A stretch of 64,000 nt of DNA from Parashewanella sp965200795 (GTDB lineage Bacteria > Pseudomonadota > Gammaproteobacteria > Enterobacterales > Shewanellaceae). The translations under genes were made by a program, and so were the position numbers. Numbering within the stretch: the stretch's first letter is position 1; each line of letters starts with the position of its first letter. Below, in pieces: positions 1-8,941 of this stretch. Where the stretch lies: NCBI GenBank assembly GCA_965200795.1, contig CBDAVB010000005.1, positions 372,001 to 436,000 on the forward strand, in the 5' to 3' direction. Under the pieces are notes generated by a model, which saw only the letters and a list, made by a program, of their open reading frames with translations, was not told the origin of the DNA and did not search any database.

Positions 1-649
1 ATGAGAGCGTGTGCGGAAACATGGGAACCAGAATAATCGCATTGAGATTGGGCGTTAAAATCGCGCCGCCCGCAGATAATGAGTAAGCGGTAGAGCCTGT
101 GGGTGTAGACACGATCATGCCGTCAGCACGCTGGCTGTACATAAAGGTATCGTCAATATACACCTCAAACTCGATCATGTGAGCAATCTTACCCGGATGA
201 AGAACGGCTTCATTCACGGCGCTGTTGCAAGCTTTAAGTTTGCCGTGACGATGAACTTCTGCTTCAAGTAAAAATCGATGCTCAACTTCGTATTCACCAT
301 CAAGCACATGATTAAGGCAAGTTTCAAAGTTATCAGGTGCTAAGTCAGTCAGGAAACCAAGGTTTCCGCGGTTGACACCGATTACCGCGATATCAAAACG
401 GGAGAGCACCCTTGCCGCGCCAAGCATGTTACCGTCACCACCGACGACGATAGCCAAATCACAGCGTTTGCCGAGTTCGAGCAAATCTACTGACGTTGCT
501 TGCGGAGCAACATCTTCAGCGACTCGCTCTTCAACCAAAACATTCAGATGCTTTTTCTTAAGCCACTGATATAAAGACTTGAGTGTCGCATTTGTACCTT
601 GGTGATGCGGCTTACCAATTAGGCCGATTGTTTGAAATTTTACATTCAT
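1..649 (-). CDS. nadK: NAD kinase, C-terminus cut by window edge
   Basis: Phosphorylates NAD to NADP in the cytoplasm. Reading the minus strand from the ATG at 649 gives about 216 residues beginning MNVKFQTIGLIGKP. The family signature GGDGN sits in VVGGDGNMLGAARVL, followed by GVNRGNLGFLTDL and the NE motif (SAVNEAVLHPGK), then DGMIVSTPTGSTAYSLSAGG. All are hallmarks of bacterial ATP-NAD kinase. The last ~75 residues lie beyond position 1. It is divergent from grpE, as in E. coli, which supports both calls. Confidence 0.95.
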   Translation of the reverse strand, partial: MNVKFQTIGLIGKPHHQGTNATLKSLYQWLKKKHLNVLVEERVAEDVAPQATSVDLLELGKRCDLAIVVGGDGNMLGAARVLSRFDIAVIGVNRGNLGFLTDLAPDNFETCLNHVLDGEYEVEHRFLLEAEVHRHGKLKACNSAVNEAVLHPGKIAHMIEFEVYIDDTFMYSQRADGMIVSTPTGSTAYSLSAGGAILTPNLNAIILVPMFPHTLS

Positions 650-674
650 ATTACTAATAGATAGGCAGTTAGCA

Positions 675-702
675 CTTGAAACAGCAAAAATGATCCCCAT
701 AA
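675..702 (+). promoter_or_regulatory. sigma-32 heat-shock promoter of grpE
   Basis: CTTGAAA at 675-681 and CCCCATAA at 695-702 are separated by 13 bases. This matches the sigma-32 (RpoH) consensus (CTTGAAA, 13-14 bases, CCCCAT-T) almost perfectly. It lies 34 bases upstream of the grpE start, in the 86-base gap with divergent nadK. Confidence 0.9.
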
Positions 703-735
703 TATGCGCATAGTAGGCAGAAACAAAGTACTTTT

Positions 736-1323
736 ATGATGAACAACGAACCAAAGAATGCACAGGAAGAACAATTAGATGCGCCAGCTCAAGCAACAAC
801 AGAAGAATCAGATCTGGTCGATGAGCTCACTCAAGCTAATTTTCGAATTGAAGAATTAGAAAAAGCACTTGCTGAAGCTACGGCTAAAGTTGAAGAGCAA
901 AAAGATTCAGTAGTACGTGCGGCGGCGGAAACAGAAAATATTCGTCGGCGAGCCGCAATGGATGTTGAAAAAGCCCGTAAGTTTGCACTGGAGAAATTTG
1001 TTAATGAGCTTTTGCCTGTAATGGATAACATGGATCATGCGGTAGCCGGTTTGAATATTGATGATGAAGAAGGACCGATGAAGGCGTTGCATGAAGGTAT
1101 GGAATTAACTCGTAAGACGTTAGTGAGCGCGGTTGAAAAATTTGGCGTTAAAGTTGTAAATCCCGAAGGTGAAACATTTAATCCTGAAATGCATCAAGCT
1201 ATTGGTATGCAGCCGAGCGCGGATTATCCGGCGAACACAGTCATGGCTGTTATGCAGAAGGGTTACCAGTTAAATGAACGTCTGCTTCGTCCGGCAATGG
1301 TAATGGTTTCTCAGGGCAGCTAA
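736..1323 (+). CDS. grpE: Nucleotide exchange factor GrpE
   Basis: Co-chaperone that releases ADP from DnaK. The protein has 195 residues, the usual length. It has an acidic disordered N-terminus, a long coiled coil (about residues 28-75, containing the RAAAETENIRRRA segment typical of GrpE) and the C-terminal beta domain with NPEMHQAIGMQPS and TVMAVMQKGYQLNERLLRPAMVMVS. Start is either of two adjacent ATGs (736/739); no strong Shine-Dalgarno is seen. A sigma-32 promoter precedes it. dnaK/dnaJ are not in the window. Confidence 0.97.
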   Translation: MMNNEPKNAQEEQLDAPAQATTEESDLVDELTQANFRIEELEKALAEATAKVEEQKDSVVRAAAETENIRRRAAMDVEKARKFALEKFVNELLPVMDNMDHAVAGLNIDDEEGPMKALHEGMELTRKTLVSAVEKFGVKVVNPEGETFNPEMHQAIGMQPSADYPANTVMAVMQKGYQLNERLLRPAMVMVSQGS

Positions 1324-1342
1324 CTGTGGTTTTCAGAGTTTG

Positions 1343-1374
1343 AGCCGCGCTTATATTCGCGGCTTAGGTTTTGG
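1343..1374 (+). terminator. Hairpin after grpE
   Basis: A 7-bp stem (AGCCGCG at 1343-1349 with CGCGGCT at 1358-1364) is followed by a T-rich tract about 20 bases after the grpE stop. It is consistent with a rho-independent terminator. Confidence 0.7.
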
Positions 1375-1474
1375 GGCCGGGGTTACTTTTGTTTGGTGAG
1401 TTTAAAACCTTACCGGCTCAGAACCGTTAATGCCTTGGAATTTCACCAAGCGCCAGACGGCGTTCTCCCGATGA

Positions 1475-1939
1475 TTACATTATTTTCAGTCCGCTGTCAT
1501 CTATCTCCGCCATTGCGTAAGAAGTTGCTAAAAAGGTTTTTATAAGCTGAAGTAATATCTGTTCTGATAATCTCTGCTTACCTGTTATAGCGCACTCCCA
1601 AATAATCAACAGACGAATTCCTAAATTAAATAACTCTCGTTTGTTCCTTGTGTCTCTTTCGATGTTTCTGGAAAGTTTATCTTCCCAAAATTCAGTGTGA
1701 CTTTTAGGCGGTCGAAATTGTCGGCAATCGTGTTTATGCCAGAAACATCCGTGAATCCAAATAACGGTATTCCACTTAGCCATCCAGACATCTGGTTTGC
1801 TAGGAAGGTAAGAAGGTGTGACCCTGAATCTAAAACCATTATGATGTAGCAACTTGCGTATAATTAATTCAGGTCTAGTATTTTTGCTTTTTATCGCGCT
1901 CATATTTTTAGAGCGTGTCGCAGAGTCGTGAACATCCAT
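1475..1939 (-). CDS. vsr: Very short patch repair endonuclease Vsr
   Basis: Nicks DNA next to T:G mismatches that arise by deamination of methylated cytosine. The 154 residues start MDVHDSATRSKNM, the conserved Vsr N-terminus. The core follows: PSKPDVW with the catalytic Asp, IWIHGCFWHKHDC with zinc-binding Cys/His, TEFWEDKLSRNIERD and LLIIWECA. I chose the ATG at 1939 because an upstream TTG (1948) adds three non-conserved residues. Vsr normally travels with a Dcm-type cytosine methylase; none is in the window, and the upstream side is now the IS nest. It is an orphan, possibly left over from a disrupted locus. Confidence 0.93.
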   Translation of the reverse strand: MDVHDSATRSKNMSAIKSKNTRPELIIRKLLHHNGFRFRVTPSYLPSKPDVWMAKWNTVIWIHGCFWHKHDCRQFRPPKSHTEFWEDKLSRNIERDTRNKRELFNLGIRLLIIWECAITGKQRLSEQILLQLIKTFLATSYAMAEIDDSGLKIM

Positions 1940-2369
1940 AGGCGTCAATTAAAACTGATGCATATTGACTGAGCATAATTCTACAGCGCCAGATTAACAA
2001 CAGAATATTGAAAAGAGTATTCTTGAATTAAACCGGGAAACCGTATAACTAAATGAAAAAAAAGAAAACCGCGGTTCTTGCGGTTTGACGTTGATCGGTT
2101 ACAGGCGAAAAGTAGTGCTTAATTAAGCTTAAATCCATAATTGACTTCCTAAAAAAGAAGTATAAGATCATAAACTTAGATTACGATCAACTTTAATCTT
2201 CTAACTGTTTAAAAAACATTCTCGATCTTGCCCTGACCATCATATAGTTTAGATTGGATGCCAGACTATGCGTTACAGCCTTAATTTAAAGTTAAGAGTA
2301 AAGTAGTATAAATTCTAGATTAAACTCTTGTAAATTATTACTAATAATCGTTTATTTTTAAATATCTAA
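1940..2369. other. AT-rich gene-free stretch between vsr and IS nest
   Basis: About 430 AT-rich bases without a credible gene. The only structure seen is the hairpin at 2056-2086. It may be residue of the locus that was interrupted by the IS nest. Confidence 0.6.
2056..2086 (-). terminator. Terminator-like hairpin for leftward transcription
   Basis: AAACCGC (2066-2072) pairs with GCGGTTT (2080-2086), and a run of A lies on the left (T run on the minus strand). It would end a leftward transcript coming from the region now occupied by the IS nest; no such gene remains. Confidence 0.6.
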
Positions 2370-3852
2370 TCACTGTACACGACAAAAAGTGAGTTGATGA
2401 AAATGCTTTATCATAGGATGTTGTACCAAAACGATCCTAATAGCCATGGAACTCATCAACTCACTGGTTTCACAGTTTAAGCCTTATCTCAAATGGCACA
2501 AGAGCCACTTAGTCGTTTTAGCCGTTCTGGTTATCGGCCTTGTAAAACATAGAACTGTTAATTTAACTCAGCTTGCTCTTTCTTTTCCGGATAAATCTGA
2601 GACTTCCTCTTGCTACCGTCGACTTCAGCGCTTTTTCGCTAAAGTTTGCTGAACCGCACTTATTCGCTGAACTTATCGCAGGTCTGTTTGCACCAGAAGG
2701 TGCTTGGACGCTCAGTATGGACAGAACCAACTGGAAGCCTGGGAGTTTTAATATCAACATCTTATTCCTCGCTATCTGTCATGATGGGATGTCGATACCA
2801 ATCACTTGGACGCTACTTGATAAAAAGGGAAGCTCTAGTGTAGTGATTTAAATTGATATTATAAAATAACATGCCAGCTCAAATTACTGTTGATTTAACC
2901 CCGGAAATCCGTCAGCAACCGGAAAAATTCGTCAGGAGCAGAACCACCCCTGTTCGCCTTGTTCAGCGCTTCAAAATCATCTTACTCGCGGCTGACAATA
3001 CACCAAACTATAAAATCGCGGAACAGCCCGGGCTCAACATTAATACGGTCTGGGCATGGAGAAATCGTTTTGTTTCCGAGGGGATAGAAAGCATCAAGAA
3101 AGACAGACCCCGCGGTGCTAATCATGGTGGTAAAAATACGCGAAAACAACAAGAGATCCGAGCCCAGATCATCCGAATCACCAGCACTGAAAAACCCGGC
3201 AACGCCACTCACCGGTCAACACGGACGTTAGCTAAATATACGGGGATTTCACCTTCTTTAGTTCAAAGAACATGGCGGGAAGCCGGTTTAAAACCCCGTC
3301 CGCATAAAACTTTTAAGGTCAGTAACGATCCCCGTTTTGAGGAAAAGCTCAGGGATGTGGTCGGCTTGTATATGTCACCGCCGGAAAATGCATTAGTACT
3401 CCGCACGGATGAAAAAAGTTCTGTTCAGGCATCAGACAGAACGCAGCCCGGACTCCCGGTAAAAAAAGGCCGCTGTGAAACCATGACCCATGATTATAAG
3501 CGTCACGGAACCAGTACGCTGTTTGCGGCGCCGGATGTCGCCACAGGAAAAGTGATCGGCGAATGCATGAAAAAACATCGACATCAAGAATTTCTGTCTT
3601 TTCTGAAAACCGTTTAAAAGCAGACGGATAAAGAGCTTGAGCCGCACTTAATCGTTGACAATTACGCCACCCGTAAACATGAAAAGGTCAGGAACCGGTT
3701 AAAAGAAACAAACGTGTTCATTTGCGCTTTATTCCGACAAGTTCCTCCCGGCTCAATTTAGTCGAACGTTTTTTTGGTCTGCTTACGGAAAAGCAACTCA
3801 AACGAGGGGCGCGCACATCAGCAGCGGAATTGGAGACCTGCATAATGAATTA

Positions 3853-4882
3853 GGCTCTTTTAAGATTCCAGACTGCTTTGATAGACTAAGGCTACCTATT
3901 CATTTTCATAGCACTACTGAAGATGGAAGTTCTCAAAATCACAGACTTGATTAGCAATGTTAAATGTTTTGAAACTGTACGTCAGTTAAGGTGGCCTAAT
4001 GGCATTAGTTGCCCTCATTGTCACTCAGATTCCATCAAGAAAAACGGTCACGACTCAAGTCAGAAAGACTGCCAGCATTACCAATGCAAAGGCTGTGATC
4101 GTTACTTCGATGATCTCACCGCGACAGTATTTTCAGGGCATCACCAACCACTAAAAATTTGGATAACCTGTTTGTATTTTATGGGGTTAAATTTATCCAA
4201 TAATCAAATAGCTAAAGAGTTAGATTTGAACGCCTCAGATGTGCATGAAATGACAAGTGTACTCCGCTCTGGTGTAGTCGATTGCAAACCTAAAGCCATC
4301 CTTGAAGGTGAAGTTGAATTTGATGAAATGTATGTGGTTGCTGGCCATAAAGGATATCCAGAGGCCGTAAAAAAATCTGAAGCGAAAGCCAAGAAAAAGA
4401 AGACTTAAAGGTGCTCCCGGCAGAGGAACAATGGCTTCAGAAAAACCACCAGTATTCGGTATGATCAAGCGAGGTGGGGAAGTTGCAATAAGCCTGCTTG
4501 AGAACGTTCAAAAATTTACAATCAAACCGAACATTGAGAAGTTAGTAAAGTCTGGTTCAACGGTATATACAGATGAGTACAATATCTATGACTCCCTCGA
4601 AGATTGGGGCTACAAGCACAAGAGCGTTTGTCACGGGAAACACGAGTACGCAAGGGATGATGATGGTGACGGAATTTATGAGGTACACGTCAATACGATA
4701 GAAGGTTTCTGGTCATTACTCAGGAGTTGGCTGAGGCCTCACCGTGGTTTATCACAGGAAAAACTACCACTTTATCTTGGCTTTTTTGAGTTTGTGCATA
4801 ATGTAGGGCTACGAGGAAAAGGACTGCTCGAACCATTAATCGAGCTGCTGGTATGCTAGCAGTCTGGAATCCAATAAGAGCC
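3853..4882 (+). mobile_element. IS1595-family element inside the IS630 element
   Basis: Imperfect terminal repeats share GGCTCTT and ATTCCAGACTGCT (left end 3853-3876; right end 4858-4882). They are flanked by an 8-bp direct duplication ATGAATTA at 3845-3852 and 4883-4890, the size expected for IS1595. Length is about 1.03 kb. Confidence 0.9.
3923..4859 (+). pseudogene. IS1595-family transposase with one frameshift
   Basis: The first part (3923-4408) has a zinc-ribbon N-terminus (CPHCHSDS ... CKGCDRYF), a helix-turn-helix (NNQIAKELDLNASDVHEM) and the first DDE Asp (VEFDEMYVVAGHKG). The second part (4431-4859, one frame over) has YTDEYNIYDSLEDWGYKHKS and HVNTIEGFWSLLRSWLRPHRG with the last catalytic residues. 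An A-rich run (AAGAAAAAGAAG near 4390-4405) marks the shift, so one inserted A is the likely lesion. Programmed frameshifting is possible but not the norm in this family. Confidence 0.85.
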
Positions 4883-5720
4883 ATGAATTATATAGAGGCG
4901 CACAATGACGGATGTGAACCTTTTGTCCGGACAAAATCAGCCGATGTGATTACGGAAAAAGTCGAGAGGGCAAGAAAGGCATTAAATATCACAGATTAAT
5001 TTGATGCACTACACTAGTACAGCTGAGTGCGTCATGTTATTGCAGACATTCAGAAAACTATTCCCAAACCCAAAAGTGAAGCGGCTTTTGGCTGACAGGG
5101 AGTTTAAAGGGAAAAAATGGCTCAAATATCTCATTCGAGAAAATCGGTCATTTGTTTTACGTATACCATCCAACACCACCGTAACCAATAAAGCCCGAAC
5201 AAATAGAGCGTTGCCCGTTACACGGATATTTCCAATTTCTGCTTATGAGACAATGACATTAAAAACAAAGAGGAAAGTTCGGGGGCAATTTGTCTACCTA
5301 TCAGCTTCAAGGGTTGGCGATGAAAGGCTGATAGTTATTTGTAATGATGGGCCAGAGACAGCAATCTCGGATTACTTGAAACGATGGCAAATAGAAACAA
5401 TGTTTCAAGCACTTAAAGGCAGAGGTTTCAACCTGGAAGATACGCACCTGCAAGACCGAAAGCGAATAGAGAAATTGATAGCTGTATTGGCAATATCATT
5501 TTGCTGGAGCTATAAGGTCGGTGAGTTATTAGCCTTTGAAAAGCCGATAAAAATAAAAGTCACGGGCGAAAAGAAAAATCGATATTTCGGACAGGGCTAG
5601 AGTATTTGCAGCGTATATTTGAGCATCCAACAGAATGGATAATTGATATTAACAGGCTGATACAACTATTGTTTTATGAAGTATCAGCCGAGAAGAGTTA
5701 AGTTTTGTCGTGTACAGTGA

Positions 5721-5897
5721 CAAATTACATTCGATAGAACGCTATCCTTTTACGCTCACTTTCAAAACAATCAAGCGACTAATCTTAACTGTAATAAAAC
5801 AATATTGAATTTAGATTCTATTAACACTCAAGAAGAAACTAATTTAGTTTAATCATTAATAACAGTGCGTAACTTCCAGTTTTATCTACAAATGATC
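5721..5897. other. AT-rich gap between IS nest and intI
   Basis: 177 AT-rich bases with no gene or clear signal, downstream of intI. Confidence 0.5.
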
Positions 5898-6878
5898 TCA
5901 TGAATTTGTTTTTTGTAAGCTCAATCTATCTAATGGACTTACTGCACCGGCGAAGTGCTGTCCAATAACATGAGTATAAATCTGAGTAGTATTCAGATCA
6001 TTATGACCGAGTAATTCTTGAACGGTTCTAATATCCTGTCCTTGCTCTAAAAGGTGAGTCGCAAATGAATGCCTGAACGTATGGCAGTTGATCTTCTTTC
6101 TTATTTCGGACTGCTTAACTGCAGTTTGTAAGGCTTTTCTGATAGAGCTTGCATGTAAATGATGGCGGACAACTTCACCAGTATCAGGATGCGGACAGAG
6201 TGATAAAGAAGGAAAAATATACATCCAGGCAGTCTGCCTGAAAGCGTTCGGATATTTCCTAGACAAAGCAAACGGTAATGAGGGGCCGATGCCTTGCCTG
6301 TTGTCAATTTTCTGCAATTGTATCGCTTCTTCAATAATCGGTTTTAATTGTTTGGCGCAGTGATGACTTAAGATTGTCCGCCTGTCTTTTTTACCCTTAC
6401 CATCTTTTACAGTGACAGAAAGATTCTTTAGATCAATATCTTGGATCCTCAGACGTAAACACTCTGTAATTCTGAGACCGCTACCGTAAAGCAATTGAAT
6501 AATTAAAGCATTTCTTCCGGATAATAAGCCTAAAAGTATGTTTACCTCAGATGTGCTAAGTACTGTTGGAAGATTTCGCTGTTTCGTCGCAAGCGTAAAG
6601 CCTAAGTCACCCACCTCTTGTTTCAATACCTTCCGGTACAAAAAGACCAGAGCATTTAGCGCAACTTTTTGTGTGTTCGCGGCCAGATTTCTATCCGAAG
6701 CTAACCTGCTCAAAAACTGTTTAATGTGTTCAGGCGATAACTCGGCAGGATGCCTTTTGTTGTGAAATAAAATATATCGTTTTATCCAATACAGGTAAGA
6801 TTTTTCAGTTCTGATACTGTAACCACGTAATCTTATTTCTTCTCTTATTGATTCCAGGAAAGGACTTTTTTTCGGCAT
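5898..6878 (-). CDS. intI: Integron integrase IntI (tyrosine recombinase)
   Basis: Inserts and excises gene cassettes by recombining attI with folded attC sites. 326 residues. N-terminal SAM-like DNA-binding domain (1-95); catalytic domain with Arg136 (GSGLRITE), HTFRH (His266, Arg269), LGH (His292) and nucleophile Tyr301 (TQIYTHV). Residues 205-245 (ALSRKYPNAFRQTAWMYIFP) are the extra segment found in integron integrases but not in other XerC/D relatives. It points away from the cassette array, the standard layout. A LexA box 21 bases upstream indicates SOS control. No frameshift is seen, so it may be active. Confidence 0.96.
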   Translation of the reverse strand: MPKKSPFLESIREEIRLRGYSIRTEKSYLYWIKRYILFHNKRHPAELSPEHIKQFLSRLASDRNLAANTQKVALNALVFLYRKVLKQEVGDLGFTLATKQRNLPTVLSTSEVNILLGLLSGRNALIIQLLYGSGLRITECLRLRIQDIDLKNLSVTVKDGKGKKDRRTILSHHCAKQLKPIIEEAIQLQKIDNRQGIGPSLPFALSRKYPNAFRQTAWMYIFPSLSLCPHPDTGEVVRHHLHASSIRKALQTAVKQSEIRKKINCHTFRHSFATHLLEQGQDIRTVQELLGHNDLNTTQIYTHVIGQHFAGAVSPLDRLSLQKTNS

Positions 6879-6899
6879 AACGCAATTCCATTTGCATAG

Positions 6900-6915
6900 C
6901 TGTATCTATATACAG
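6900..6915. promoter_or_regulatory. LexA (SOS) box upstream of intI
   Basis: CTGTATCTATATACAG fits the gammaproteobacterial LexA consensus CTGT-N8-ACAG, with an AT-rich centre differing from the ideal at one position. It lies just upstream of the intI start, as in other SOS-controlled integron integrases. Confidence 0.92.
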
Positions 6916-6962
6916 TATGATGTGCCCGATTTAAAAATCAAGCATGTTTTTAACAAAGGTAA

Positions 6963-7075
6963 ATTCTCGTTATTAAATCTATATTTTTATAACTAATTGA
7001 TTATTCTTGTCTTTGTGTTTTTTTATGGCAGAGATAACGAGAATGCTGAACAGGATAAATGCGAATTCTCGTTTT
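6963..7075. promoter_or_regulatory. Three copies of an 11-mer in the intI/attI leader
   Basis: ATTCTCGTTAT occurs at 6963-6973, inverted at 7034-7044, and with one change at 7065-7075. The spacing and alternating orientation suggest protein-binding sites, for integrase or a regulator. This is inference from repetition only. Confidence 0.5.
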
Positions 7076-7076
7076 G

Positions 7077-7100
7077 CCTATCCCTAAAAAGTGGGATAGG
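7077..7100 (+). other. Hairpin upstream of the first cassette
   Basis: CCTATCCC (7077-7084) pairs perfectly with GGGATAGG (7093-7100) around an 8-base loop. No T run follows, so it is not a standard terminator. It lies where the cassette promoter and leader are expected. Confidence 0.5.
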
Positions 7101-7124
7101 ATAACTTTTATTAATAAAAACATG

Positions 7125-7193
7125 GTATTGCGTTGAGCGTTTTAACAAGTAAAGCTCGGAAAAATGCGAATGCGTAGTATTAAAATGTTAAGC
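7125..7193 (+). other. attI: attI recombination site (approximate)
   Basis: The core GTTAAGC at 7187-7193 is the junction with cassette 1: the attC closing that cassette (8942 onward) opens with the exact complement GCTTAAC. Recombination is therefore between G7187 and T7188. The left limit is a guess; the stretch contains a further TTAACAAG motif near 7142. Confidence 0.75.
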
Positions 7194-7225
7194 GCCAATA
7201 CCAAAAATCAACATTTGAGAAAAAC

Positions 7226-7903
7226 ATGACTATTCAAAAAACATTTTTATGTCTTGCCAATTCAAGAAAAACATCTGGTAGATGTATCGCTGGAAAAGAG
7301 ACTGATGGAAATGAAGTTGGTGAGTGGGTGAGACCAATAAGTGAAAGGGAAAATCATGAAATTTCCGAAATAGATAGAAGATATTCTAATAGAGAGACAG
7401 CAAAAGTATTAGATATTGTTAAAGTCCAGTTTAAACATAAATCTGACCATCCAGCCCAAGAAGAAAATTACACCATTGACGATAGATACTATTGGAGCAA
7501 GGTCGGAACATATAATCAGGATTTAGCAAAATTTTTAGATAGTCCTGATTCTTTATGGGAAAATAACAGTTCTAGTTATAACGGAATATTGGATAGAGTA
7601 GCTGTCTCTGAAGTAGTGTCTGAGCGTCAATCACTATATTTCATCCAACCAACCGACTTCAAAATTCTTGTAAGAACTGAAGGTGCAGAGTTTGGAAATG
7701 CGAAGAAAAAACTCAGAGCGAATTTCGAATACAACAGTGTAAATTATCAAATAGCTATCACAGACCCTGAAGTTGAAGCAAACTATTTGCGTTTAGGGGA
7801 AGGTGAATATAGACCTGAAGGTACAATTTATATGACCATTAGTCTTGGAGAGCCCTATGATGGATACTATTATAAGCTAGCGGCTACCATACTTGAGGTT
7901 TGA
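7226..7903 (+). CDS. Cassette 1 gene 1, dual OB-domain-like protein
   Basis: 225 residues, starting at ATG 7226 after a weak leader. It opens KTFLCLANSRKTSGRCIAGKE followed by GEWVRPISERENHEIS, resembling proteins annotated as dual OB-fold domain proteins that sit beside DUF488 genes. OB folds usually bind nucleic acid or oligosaccharide; no catalytic motif was recognised. It ends 2 bases before the next start, so the three genes form one operon in one cassette. AT-rich composition contrasts with the chromosomal core. Function unknown. Confidence 0.7.
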   Translation: MTIQKTFLCLANSRKTSGRCIAGKETDGNEVGEWVRPISERENHEISEIDRRYSNRETAKVLDIVKVQFKHKSDHPAQEENYTIDDRYYWSKVGTYNQDLAKFLDSPDSLWENNSSSYNGILDRVAVSEVVSERQSLYFIQPTDFKILVRTEGAEFGNAKKKLRANFEYNSVNYQIAITDPEVEANYLRLGEGEYRPEGTIYMTISLGEPYDGYYYKLAATILEV

Positions 7904-7905
7904 TA

Positions 7906-8343
7906 ATGAAAGTCTATTCCATAGGGTTCACACAAAAAAAAGCAGAAGCATTTTTCAAACTCCTGAAGAATGAAGATATAAAAACACTTGTCGATGTTCG
8001 CCTTAACAATGTCTCTCAGCTTGCTGGATTTGCCAAAAGAGATGACTTAATATTTTTCCTTGATCAGCTTTGTGGCATTAAGTACAAACACATTCCCGAT
8101 CTAGCACCGACTAAGGAACTGCTTAACAGTTACAAAAAGGGAAACATGCAATGGGAAGAATATGAAGATCAATTCCTAAATTTAATGATCAAACGAAATA
8201 TTGAAAGATTAGACAAAAGTACGCTTGATGATAGCTGCCTCTTATGTAGTGAACACAAGCCGCATCATTGCCACAGACGCCTAGTAATTGAGTATCTAAA
8301 TAAGTGCTGGGATACAAACTTCATTGTGAAGCATCTTTATTAA
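7906..8343 (+). CDS. Cassette 1 gene 2, DUF488 family protein
   Basis: 145 residues with the DUF488 signature: YSIGFTQKKAEAFFKLL, TLVDVRLNN at the end of the first strand, a GFAKRDDL segment, and the C-terminal LLCSEHKPHHCHRRLV motif. That motif has Cys/His ligands that could bind metal. I chose the ATG at 7906, which has GAGG seven bases upstream, rather than the TTG at 7900. It sits between a dual-OB-like gene and a DUF4326 gene. The biochemical role of the family is not established. Confidence 0.8.
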   Translation: MKVYSIGFTQKKAEAFFKLLKNEDIKTLVDVRLNNVSQLAGFAKRDDLIFFLDQLCGIKYKHIPDLAPTKELLNSYKKGNMQWEEYEDQFLNLMIKRNIERLDKSTLDDSCLLCSEHKPHHCHRRLVIEYLNKCWDTNFIVKHLY

Positions 8344-8344
8344 T

Positions 8345-8941
8345 ATGAAGCTATTAGTTTTATACCCGCAGCAATTCAATTGTTTGAGTAAGCTTACTCG
8401 TAAACTTGAAAATATCACAAGAAAAAGCAAAGTCGAAGAAATAATTTCCAACTTCGACGGCAATCAACTTCTTGATAAGTATTGTCAAAGTAAGAAAATA
8501 GATTTCTCTATATCTTCAGATTGGAAAGCTAAAGATTTTTCTCACGCAGTAATTTTTGATGATGGTGAAGTTTTTTGTGATGAGTATAAATTTTTAATTG
8601 AATCAGATATACCAGTAAAAAGATTAAAGGTTTCTATTACGCGAGTTATTAATATAAAGAAAGAATCAAAGTACCAAAATGTCAAAAAAACTCACGATTA
8701 TGAGTATATTGGCAGAGGTTCTTATTGGGGAAACCCATACTCGATGTTTGAAGGTGGAGACGACAGAGAGGAAGTTATTAGGAAATACAAATATGACTTT
8801 GACTTCGATAAATTTCCACACATAAACAAAGATGAAGTGTATAAACTTGTGGGAAAAAGGTTAGGTTGTTTTTGTAAGCCCGATAGCTGTCATGGAGACG
8901 TTTTGGCGGATTTTTTAAACAGCTGGGATGACGGCGAGTAG
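8345..8941 (+). CDS. Cassette 1 gene 3, DUF4326 domain protein
   Basis: 198 residues. The C-terminal half carries the DUF4326 pattern YIGRGSYWGNPYSMFEGGDDR followed by VGKRLGCFCKPDSCHGDVLADFL. The N-terminal ~100 residues are a separate domain of unknown type. The C-x-C-...-C-H end motif resembles that of the DUF488 partner, so both may share a metal-dependent or nucleotide-related chemistry (inference). The stop codon directly abuts the attC site, typical of cassette genes. Confidence 0.75.
   Translation: MKLLVLYPQQFNCLSKLTRKLENITRKSKVEEIISNFDGNQLLDKYCQSKKIDFSISSDWKAKDFSHAVIFDDGEVFCDEYKFLIESDIPVKRLKVSITRVINIKKESKYQNVKKTHDYEYIGRGSYWGNPYSMFEGGDDREEVIRKYKYDFDFDKFPHINKDEVYKLVGKRLGCFCKPDSCHGDVLADFLNSWDDGE

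Larger units (their letters stand above)
2871..4999 (+). pseudogene. IS630 transposase, broken
   Basis: ORF from 2871 (MPAQITVDLTPEIRQQPEKF) with an N-terminal helix-turn-helix region and the first DDE Asp in LRTDEKSSVQASDRTQPGLP. A stop at 3615-3617 interrupts FLSFLKTV. Beyond it the same gene continues (LIVDNYATRKHEKV, second Asp) with further frame damage to about 3840. The IS1595 element then intervenes. The C-terminal tail MNYIEAHNDGCEPFV to ALNITD is found on the far side, ending at 4999. Confidence 0.85.
2838..5014 (+). mobile_element. IS630-family element inserted in the IS4-type element
   Basis: A TA dinucleotide flanks both sides (2836-2837 and 5015-5016), the hallmark of IS630 insertion. 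Imperfect ends start GTGTAGTG (2838-2854 against the complement of 4998-5014, 14 of 17 matching). Removing it restores the host reading KKGSSSTAE. It contains the IS1595 element. Confidence 0.85.
2446..5701 (+). pseudogene. IS4-type transposase, broken
   Basis: The N-terminal half starts at 2446 (MELINSLVSQFKPYLKW). It shifts frame near 2640 within RRLQRFFAK, then reads through AWTLSMDRTNWKPGSFNIN, the first DDE aspartate region, to a Ser codon at the IS630 insertion. After that insertion it resumes (TAECVMLLQTFRKLFP, LLADREFKGKKW with the second Asp, and YLKRWQIETMFQALKGRGFNLE with the catalytic Glu). It shifts frame again near 5590 and ends at 5701. Two frameshifts plus the insertion make it non-functional. 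Confidence 0.85.
2370..5720 (+). mobile_element. IS4-type element, disrupted by nested insertions
   Basis: Bounded by 18-bp perfect inverted repeats: TCACTGTACACGACAAAA at 2370-2387 and its complement at 5703-5720. The transposase starts 59 bases after the left repeat and ends just before the right one. No clear target duplication is visible outside the repeats. The element carries an IS630 insertion at 2838-5014, which in turn carries an IS1595 insertion. Confidence 0.85.

Noticed and set aside
3923..4859. Programmed frameshift in the IS1595 transposase
   Set aside because: The A-rich run could allow slippage, but the family normally uses one frame and the surrounding elements are all decayed; a mutation is simpler.
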